Source: Acidobacteriota bacterium (lineage in GTDB: Bacteria > Acidobacteriota > Terriglobia > Bryobacterales > Bryobacteraceae). From it: a stretch of DNA of 64,000 nt. The notes under the pieces were generated by a model. It had not been told where the DNA came from. It saw only the letters and a program-made list of their open reading frames with translations, and did not search any database. Made by a program: the position numbers and the translations under genes. Positions 59,403 to 64,000 of this stretch are shown here, in pieces. The stretch's first letter is position 1. Every line of letters begins with the position of its first letter. The DNA lies in contig JAFKEE010000040.1 in assembly GCA_017307505.1 (NCBI GenBank), forward strand, positions 79,977-143,976, written 5' to 3'.

Positions 59403-59738
59403 ATGGCAGAACTGTCCTATGAGCTATCGCCCGCCGAGGCAAAGTCGAAGATGGATGCCGGGGAAGCGGTGCTCATCGATGTCCGCGAGCCGCAGGAACA
59501 CCAGATCACCGCCATCGAAGCGGCTGAGCTGATCCCGATGAACACGGTCCCGCACCAGTTGCAGCACTTGGAAGAACTGGCCGACGAGAAGCTCGTCATC
59601 GTCTTCTGCCATCATGGTGTTCGCAGCCTGAATGTCGTGACATGGCTTCGCCGCCAGGGTGTCGAGAACTGTATTTCCATGTCGGGCGGCATCGATGCCT
59701 GGAGCACTCAGGTCGACCCGGGCGTGCCCCGTTACTAG
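59403..59738 (+). CDS. Single-domain rhodanese-like sulfurtransferase
   Basis: A 111-residue rhodanese domain. The catalytic cysteine is C69 in VFCHHGVRSLNVVTWL, within the six-residue active loop CHHGVRS. The preceding strand LIDVREPQEHQITAIEAAEL is the canonical DVRE motif. Single-domain rhodaneses carry persulfide sulfur to acceptors such as thiols or enzymes. A good ribosome site, AAAGGAG, lies 5 nt upstream of the ATG. It begins 244 bp from the divergent aminotransferase and is followed 32 bp later by the predicted selenoprotein, with which it probably forms an operon. A role in sulfur or selenium transfer to that partner is a hypothesis. Confidence 0.92.
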   Translation: MAELSYELSPAEAKSKMDAGEAVLIDVREPQEHQITAIEAAELIPMNTVPHQLQHLEELADEKLVIVFCHHGVRSLNVVTWLRRQGVENCISMSGGIDAWSTQVDPGVPRY

Positions 59739-59770
59739 CCCGGACCATTGACGAAAGGAACCCACTCCGC

Positions 59771-60106
59771 ATGGCGCTGAAGTTCTATACGAAACCCACT
59801 TGAACCACCTGCCGCAAGGCCAGGAGTTTCCTGACCGAACACAAGCTCGATCCCGAAACGATCGATCTGAATAAGGGTCTCAGCGAGGCGGAGCTCGACA
59901 GGCTGATCGGCAAGTCCGACTACCTGCCGTTCCTCAATACCCGGAACGAGCTCTACCGCGAGATGAACATGAAGGCCAACCCGCCATCCCGTGCTGAAGC
60001 CATCGGCCTGATGTCCGCCAATCCAAACCTGATCAAACGCCCGTTGCTGATCAAGGACGGCAAAATCCTCTTCGGCTTCGACGAGGGCCAGTGGAGCGGG
60101 CTCTAA
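59771..60106 (+). CDS. Predicted selenoprotein: ArsC/Spx-like thioredoxin-fold protein with UxxC active site
   Basis: A 111-residue frame, ATG at 59771 to TAA at 60106, interrupted only by an in-frame TGA at 59801-59803 (codon 11). Reading TGA as selenocysteine gives MALKFYTKPT-U-TTCRKARSF, i.e. UxxC where arsenate-reductase/Spx relatives have CxxC. The remainder is fully conserved-looking: LTEHKLDPETIDLNKGLSEA, ELDRLIGKSDYLPFLNTRN and KRPLLIKDGKILFGFDEGQW, with R90-P91 (cis-proline site) as in ArsC. Frame after the stop is open to the normal end, and length equals the family. A stem-loop follows 22 nt later (SECIS). Alternatives are a sequencing error (TGC to TGA) or a nonsense mutant. AAAGGA lies about 11 nt upstream. 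It probably acts as a redox or arsenate-reductase-like enzyme; substrate unknown. Confidence 0.82.
59818..59836 (+). promoter_or_regulatory. Candidate bacterial SECIS element
   Basis: A hairpin inside the coding region. CAGGA (59821-59825) pairs with TCCTG (59829-59833) around a GUU apical loop, with outer GG/CC pairs across a C-A mismatch. The loop begins 22 nt after the TGA, in the 16-37 nt window described for bacterial SECIS elements, and starts with G as required. Structure was judged by eye; folding was not calculated. Confidence 0.6.
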
Positions 60107-60118
60107 GCGGGCAGGTTC

Positions 60119-60140
60119 TTGGGGCCGCACGCGGCCCCAA
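60119..60140. terminator. Hairpin between convergent selenoprotein and acyltransferase genes
   Basis: TTGGGGCCGC and GCGGCCCCAA pair perfectly around two bases (effectively a 9-bp stem with a 4-nt loop). It begins 13 bp after the selenoprotein stop and lies 7 bp beyond the stop of the acyltransferase on the other strand. No T-run follows on either strand, so it may stabilise 3' ends more than terminate. Confidence 0.55.
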
Positions 60141-60146
60141 CGGAAG

Positions 60147-61001
60147 CTAGTTCGTGAATCCCGTGAAAGACGCTGGCAGGGACTGCAGATGAACCCCCGC
60201 GCTCACGGTGGGGAGCAAGCTGGAAGCATGCGGATTGGCCGGCATCACAACCGAGTGAATCAGTTCCGCTGACATCGAATCGACAATCGGCGCGAACCGG
60301 TTGCTGTACGATTCGCTTTCAAAGCGCAGGATCTGGATCTCGCAGCCGTACTTCGGTTCAAAGTACTGAGGGATGGCCTCACCCCGGTACTGCAGCGGCC
60401 GCCCTCCGATCCTGCCCAGCATGTAGGCGGAATTGTTCCTGATCGTCGCGGTCGCAATCCCGATTGCGCCGCCCAGCAGGCGGCCCCAGGCCCAAACACC
60501 CAACGCCAGGCGAACGGCCTCTGGCGTCCCGCGCATCGGCTCGGACAAAACCCAACCGCCCACCTCTACCACAACGGCGCCGACTCTCTGCGCTACGCGC
60601 ATCTCGGACTCCACCGCTGACCTCAACTTCACCCCGCACTCGGCACACTTGGCCAGCTTTGTCTGGCTCACATTCAGGTGTTCGAATTTCGGCTGGCGGG
60701 GGTGCACCAGCATACGAACGCACCCTTCCACTCGCCCGCTCGATCCTAAAGAGAGCAGATGCCAGGATCGGGCATCCAGGGAAGAGGCGTCGCGGCCATC
60801 CGCCGTAAGTTGCGAAGCCTGAAGCGCGCCCTCCTGCAGGGCAATCCGACCTCTCAAGCGCTGAACTTCGCCCAACATTCGCTGATAATCTTGTGGGCAG
60901 ACGGAAATGTCGCCGAAGGAACTGGGAATATTCGCGGTCTCGGGGGCAAGCACAACGTACCGTCTTGCTTCTGTCGTGGGGCCCTGGGCGGAGAGTCTCA
61001 T
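60147..61001 (-). CDS. FeeM/GNAT-like acyltransferase, probably exosortase/PEP-CTERM-associated
   Basis: A 284-residue protein. The N-terminal half resembles the autoinducer-synthase/FeeM-like GNAT fold: ARRYVVLAPETANIPSSFGD, a helix QDYQRMLGEVQRLRGRIALQ, DASSLDARSWHLLSLGSSGR, and VEGCVRMLVHPRQPKFEHLN. The second half has the GNAT-like helix AVRLALGVWAWGRLLGGAIG and a strand IGIATATIRNNSAYMLGRIG. Proteins of this kind occur beside PEP-CTERM/exosortase loci and are thought to acylate an amine. Next to the PEP-CTERM gene here the assignment is consistent, but not certain. The start at 61001 has AGAGGA 8 nt upstream; an open frame reaches 61145. Confidence 0.7.
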   Translation of the reverse strand: MRLSAQGPTTEARRYVVLAPETANIPSSFGDISVCPQDYQRMLGEVQRLRGRIALQEGALQASQLTADGRDASSLDARSWHLLSLGSSGRVEGCVRMLVHPRQPKFEHLNVSQTKLAKCAECGVKLRSAVESEMRVAQRVGAVVVEVGGWVLSEPMRGTPEAVRLALGVWAWGRLLGGAIGIATATIRNNSAYMLGRIGGRPLQYRGEAIPQYFEPKYGCEIQILRFESESYSNRFAPIVDSMSAELIHSVVMPANPHASSLLPTVSAGVHLQSLPASFTGFTN

Positions 61002-61472
61002 CAAATGGTCCTCTTGCGTTTCTCTTTGGTCAATTCGCGCTAACCGCCATCCAGCGCTGCATTGGCAGACTGAATGCGTAAAAAACCTGCTAGGCATGAC
61101 CGCCCAGAGTCCCAACTGTCTCTGGGTGAAACATCGAGGACACAAACGTGAGTCCTCCTAGTAGATCAGAAGCGGCGGCATTGGTAAAGCGAAGATGCCC
61201 GACGAATTTTGTTACCGTTCCGCAACCTGATCTCCTGCCTGATATTCCAATCGTCGGTTGGACGGGGTTCCGTTAACGCGGCCCGGGCGGGGCCCGATTT
61301 TTCAGGAACTGGATCTGTTTCAAGAGAATCAACAGGTTGGATTGTGGAAATTCAACGGGAACAGGCGAACAGAAGGAATCGTCAGCTGTTGCTGAGGTGG
61401 GTCTACGTGCGGATTACGCGGGGAACGGGGACAAGCTGATTCAGGATCGTAAGGTAGTCGCCTGACGAACAA
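61002..61472. other. Intergenic region, no gene seen
   Basis: About 470 bp upstream of the acyltransferase gene, up to the PEP-CTERM gene's terminator. It contains the acyltransferase's own promoter region, but no convincing -35/-10 pair was found. A short plus-strand frame at 61209-61439 (76 codons) has no ribosome site or recognisable composition and was not accepted. Confidence 0.5.
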
Positions 61473-61513
61473 AAAGAACCGGCAGAAGCACCACCGTGCT
61501 CTGCCGGTTCTTT
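61473..61513 (-). terminator. Intrinsic terminator of the PEP-CTERM gene
   Basis: A 13-bp stem AAAGAACCGGCAG/CTGCCGGTTCTTT plus an inner AGCAC/GTGCT stem with a 4-nt loop and a single bulged A. On the minus strand it ends in a run of five T. It lies 66 bp after the PEP-CTERM stop. The other strand also has a short T-run (TTTAATT), so it may work both ways. Confidence 0.88.
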
Positions 61514-61579
61514 AATTAATCATTAACTCTCGCGCTGCGTCTCTAACAGGCCAGCCGCAACGCTTGCGGCAACGAAAAA

Positions 61580-62377
61580 CTACCCGTTGGTCCGGCGCCG
61601 GCGAAACACGCCCAGAGCCAGAAATCCGACGCCAATCGCTCCAAGTACTCCGGTCGAAGGCTCAGGCACCCCTACCGCAGTCGCGTTGATGGTCCCGCTG
61701 TAGCTGGCGACCACCGATCCGCCGGCCGATACGGTCTGCAGAACGCTCTGGTAAGGTTGACCCAGGAACTCCGCGCCAAATACTCCATTGAAGTAGTAGT
61801 CAATCAGACCCGTGTCCAGATTGCGCATCACGCCGCGCACTGTGAAGTTCGCGTTGGAAGACAACCCCGCCGTCGAATCGATGAAATTCGTCAGGCCGTA
61901 TGGAGACTGGAACGGCGCTGGAGCCGAAGGGGTACATGTCTGTCCGTTTGCCGGTGCCGCTGCGCAATCGGCCGGTGAATAGGTGCCGATGTCGATGAAT
62001 GTGAGATCCAACGCGTAACGGAAGGCTGGATTTGCAAATGTCATCCAGTTCAGGACGAAAATGGGAACACCGGCAGGTTGCGCGGGCACGACGCCCGCAG
62101 TCACACTGCGGTCAACAATCGAGCCCTGGTCGCCAAATGCCAGCGGGGAGAAGACTCCCGTACCCGGTCCTACGCTAACCAGTTGCCCGCTCCCATCCAG
62201 AGTTGCGCCCGCAATGAAGGGAGCGAAATCAATGGTTGTCTGAGTGACCTCGGCCGATCCTCCGATCCCAATGGTTCCAAAGATTGGTGTGGCCTGCGCG
62301 ATTCCAGCTGTAACTCCCAGGAATGCCGCTAGATACAGCACTAGCCGCGCAGATTTTCTTTTAGGCTGCTGCCTCAT
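61580..62377 (-). CDS. Secreted PEP-CTERM sorting-domain protein
   Basis: A 265-residue exported protein. A signal peptide (KSARLVLYLAAFLGVTAGIA) starts it. The body is beta-rich and glycine/alanine-rich (FGTIGIGGSAEVTQTTIDFA, YALDLTFIDIGTYSPADCAA). The C-terminus is the sorting tag: VPEPSTGVLGAIGVGFLALG, then FRRRRTNG, i.e. a PEP motif, a hydrophobic helix and a basic tail, recognised by an EpsH-type exosortase and probably coupled to exopolysaccharide secretion. AGGAGGGG precedes the ATG by 7 nt. A sigma-70-like promoter and a leader hairpin lie upstream. No exosortase gene is in the window. Function of the passenger domain is unknown. Confidence 0.92.
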   Translation of the reverse strand: MRQQPKRKSARLVLYLAAFLGVTAGIAQATPIFGTIGIGGSAEVTQTTIDFAPFIAGATLDGSGQLVSVGPGTGVFSPLAFGDQGSIVDRSVTAGVVPAQPAGVPIFVLNWMTFANPAFRYALDLTFIDIGTYSPADCAAAPANGQTCTPSAPAPFQSPYGLTNFIDSTAGLSSNANFTVRGVMRNLDTGLIDYYFNGVFGAEFLGQPYQSVLQTVSAGGSVVASYSGTINATAVGVPEPSTGVLGAIGVGFLALGVFRRRRTNG

Positions 62378-62413
62378 ACTTATTCCCCTCCTATTTGCCG
62401 CGAATAAAAGTAA

Positions 62414-62432
62414 TCTCGAAACTGCTTCGAGA
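62414..62432. other. Leader hairpin of the PEP-CTERM transcript
   Basis: TCTCGAA (62414-62420) and TTCGAGA (62426-62432) pair perfectly around a 5-nt loop. The hairpin is in the predicted 5' untranslated leader, 36 bp upstream of the ATG. It could protect the mRNA or modulate translation; it does not mask the ribosome site. Confidence 0.5.
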
Positions 62433-62460
62433 AACTAGCCGGCACAGTTACTACTGCCCG

Positions 62461-62489
62461 AATATACCCGAGAAACCGCTTATTATCAA
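62461..62489 (-). promoter_or_regulatory. Sigma-70-type promoter of the PEP-CTERM gene
   Basis: On the minus strand TTGATA (62484-62489), a 17-bp spacer and TATATT (62461-62466) form a good -35/-10 pair. The -10 box ends 83 bp upstream of the PEP-CTERM ATG, so the leader would be about 75 nt and would contain the hairpin at 62414-62432. Confidence 0.7.
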
Positions 62490-63074
62490 CCTTTAATCTT
62501 CTTATTTTAGGCCTAGGACAGATCCTACCCCCCAGGCCGGCAAGAGCGTCTCTTTCTGATGCTTAGCAGGTTCACTCGTGTTCGCCGGCGAACAAATAGA
62601 GCAATAAGGATCGCTGACGTGAGCCCTCGTCTCCTCCGCATCACCTAAGTTACGCATCCCGAAGAGTTTAGGAAAGAGGTACCGGCATAGAATTCGTGAC
62701 TCGTCTCCCGTCTTTCCTGTCAGCAGTAGTCTTTCCGGCCCGAGCTTGGTCGCCAGAAATAGACAAATATTCGCCCTATATTTACCGACAGAAAAGCCGC
62801 CAGAGCAGAGGCCGCCCTGAGAAAAATCCTGCGGATTTATGCTTCCTCTTCGCAGCTTGGAGGAGAACGGCACCCGTTGCTCTAAAGCGAACACCCTAGA
62901 CGTCGAAGACCGCGCGTTCAACGGCAAACATCGCAGCAGGAATCAGCTGGCTTTGCCCACGGTCCTGAGCCCCTTCCCAGGGCCTCCATTGCCGGGTCGA
63001 ACCAGGGGAACAAAAGGAGTTCACCACCCGCCGGCCCGTTCCAAAATGAGGCTTTCCATGATAAACCTATCTCT
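62490..63074. other. Intergenic region, no gene supported
   Basis: About 585 bp between the divergent PEP-CTERM gene and the alpha/beta hydrolase gene. It is AT-richer than most of the window in its left part. A minus-strand frame of 141 codons (62502-62927) and short plus-strand frames exist, but none has a ribosome site, plausible composition or recognisable protein. No RNA gene or transposon ends were recognised. Confidence 0.5.
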
Positions 63075-64000
63075 GTGATTTCCCGCCGCCGCCTCGCCTT
63101 AGCCGCCGGACTACCGGCCCTCATGAAGACCCAAGCACAAACCACGCCACCCTATAAGGGCCCCCTCGCCAAATTCTCGGGCCAGGTGAAGGAATCAGAC
63201 TTCGACTCCCTGGAATACTCCCTCCTCCGTTACAAGGAGATGCCGCGCCGGCTCGGCTTCCAGGCCACGGACCGCAAGTCCGCCGAGGCATGGCAGAAGA
63301 AGTTGCGCGGGAAACTCACCGAACTCCTCGGCGGCTTCCCTCAGCAGCGCACACCGCTGCAGCCGCGCATCCTGGAAACAAAGGACTTTCCTGGCTATAC
63401 GCGCGAAACCGTCATCTTCACTTCCCGGCCCGGTCTTGAGGTCTTTGGCTACCTCATGACCCCGAAAGGCAAGGCGAAACCCATGCCTGCCGTGATCAGC
63501 GTCCCGGGCCACGGGTTCGGCGTCAACGACATCTCCGGCATCGACGACAAGGGAAACGAACGCACCGTCAAGGGCCCTTACGCCTACGACTACGCCCTCC
63601 AGATTGTGGAAAATGGCCTGGCGGCCCTCGCCATTGAACCACTCGGCTTCGGTTGCCGCCGCGATGCCGCCGCCCGCTCCAAGAACGGCGGGACCTCCTC
63701 CTGCCAGCCCTCGGCCGGAGCCGCCCTCCTCTTCGGCGAAACGATGCTCGGCTGGCGCGTCTGGGATATCATTCGCTCCGTCGACTATCTGGAAACCCGT
63801 AAGGAGTTCGACCCCAAGCGCATCGGCCTCATGGGCATCTCCGGCGGTGGTACCTGCACGGTCTTCGGCGCCGCTCTCGAACCCCGCATCAGTGCCGCCT
63901 TCGTCAGCGGCTATCTCAACACTTTCCGCGACTCCATCCTCAGCCTCTCCCACTGCATCGACAACTACGTCCCCGGCATCCTCCAGTGGTGCGAACAGTA
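63075..64000 (+). CDS. Secreted alpha/beta hydrolase (Abhydrolase_7/acetyl-xylan-esterase-like), 3' end outside window
   Basis: The first 308 codons of a larger gene. The GTG start gives MISRRRLALAAGLPALMKTQ, which looks like a twin-arginine or basic signal peptide; no ribosome site is evident, and no other in-frame start fits. The mature part contains ETVIFTSRPGLEVFGYLMTP and PAVISVPGHGFGVNDISG (oxyanion region). IRSVDYLETRKEFDPKRIGL leads to the nucleophile elbow MGISGGGT (G-I-S-G-G), giving the catalytic serine. The acid and histidine lie beyond the window end. Similar secreted hydrolases in Acidobacteria and Planctomycetes are thought to deacetylate polysaccharides. Esterase activity is inferred from fold only. 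Confidence 0.82.
   Translation, partial: MISRRRLALAAGLPALMKTQAQTTPPYKGPLAKFSGQVKESDFDSLEYSLLRYKEMPRRLGFQATDRKSAEAWQKKLRGKLTELLGGFPQQRTPLQPRILETKDFPGYTRETVIFTSRPGLEVFGYLMTPKGKAKPMPAVISVPGHGFGVNDISGIDDKGNERTVKGPYAYDYALQIVENGLAALAIEPLGFGCRRDAAARSKNGGTSSCQPSAGAALLFGETMLGWRVWDIIRSVDYLETRKEFDPKRIGLMGISGGGTCTVFGAALEPRISAAFVSGYLNTFRDSILSLSHCIDNYVPGILQWCEQ

Noticed and set aside
59771..60106. Treating the ArsC-like gene as a pseudogene with a nonsense mutation
   Set aside because: The only defect is TGA at the catalytic Cys position, the rest is intact, and a SECIS-like hairpin follows. Sequencing error remains an alternative that cannot be excluded here.
61209..61439. 76-codon plus-strand frame
   Set aside because: No ribosome site and no recognisable protein; not conserved-looking.
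62502..62927. 141-codon minus-strand frame upstream of the PEP-CTERM gene
   Set aside because: No ribosome site, no domain, odd composition; lies upstream of the PEP-CTERM promoter.
63058..63078. Leader peptide MINLSL overlapping the hydrolase GTG
   Set aside because: Six codons only; GAGG-like site upstream could be chance. No evidence of attenuation.
1..64000. tRNA, rRNA, tmRNA, SRP or RNase P RNA genes
   Set aside because: None of the conserved sequence landmarks was seen when reading the intergenic regions on both strands; a covariance-model search would be needed to be certain.

Overview
The window looks like chromosomal DNA of a high-GC Acidobacteriota, most likely a Bryobacterales/Solibacter-type soil bacterium. 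This is inferred from gene content, not from a marker gene. The supporting content is: three very large Oar-like TonB-dependent receptors with N-terminal carboxypeptidase-regulatory domains; three secreted FG-GAP/ASPIC-UnbV ('CRTAC') proteins; an acidobacterial duplicated orphan permease (ADOP) next to PadR; many secreted TPR proteins; and a PEP-CTERM protein. No rRNA, tRNA, CRISPR array, prophage or insertion sequence was seen. Genes are dense, often overlap by 4 bp (ATGA/GTGA), and several use GTG or TTG starts.

Layout. 0-4.8 kb: secreted TPR, ceramidase-like and DUF2277 genes (minus), then a PQQ dehydrogenase with an odd C-terminal heme motif. 4.8-7.2 kb: ahcY divergent from an ArsR-methyltransferase fusion, with a palindromic candidate operator between them. 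7.2-14 kb: CRTAC protein, TPR protein and TonB receptor 1 with a clear sigma-70 promoter. 14.3-18.2 kb: ADOP permease, PadR and a TauE/SafE permease. 18.3-24.7 kb: Gfo/Idh oxidoreductase, coiled-coil membrane protein, GH27 alpha-galactosidase, beta-lactamase-like hydrolase, fluoride channel CrcB and DUF190. 24.7-38.8 kb: a second and third CRTAC protein, a large glycosidase-like protein, and TonB receptors 2 and 3, which are close paralogues with related leader sequences. 38.9-43.4 kb: TPR protein, two MacB-type permeases and a membrane-fusion adaptor, without an ATPase. 43.6-48 kb: membrane proteins, two GNAT enzymes and a secreted protein of unknown function. 48-53.6 kb: a tightly packed plus-strand operon (mazG, GNAT, OSBS/N-acylamino-acid racemase, EamA, MFS, SDR). 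53.6-59.2 kb: DUF2721, a small hypothetical, a membrane protein, galT, yraN, a methyltransferase and a class III aminotransferase. 59.4-60.1 kb: rhodanese plus a probable selenoprotein. 60.1-62.5 kb: an acyltransferase-like gene and a PEP-CTERM protein. The window ends inside a secreted alpha/beta hydrolase.

The most notable item is at 59771-60106. A complete ArsC/Spx-like thioredoxin-fold gene carries an in-frame TGA exactly where the first cysteine of its CxxC active site should be. A stem-loop with a GUU apical loop lies 22 nt downstream. This is what a bacterial selenocysteine gene with its SECIS looks like, and ordinary gene finding misses it. It follows a single-domain rhodanese gene by 32 bp, so the two may form a small sulfur/selenium redox operon. 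Other points of interest are the possible N-succinyl-amino-acid racemisation operon, the CX3CH heme motif, the ahcY/ArsR operator, the shared leaders of the receptor paralogues, and a TPR gene whose signal peptide lies upstream of any canonical start codon.
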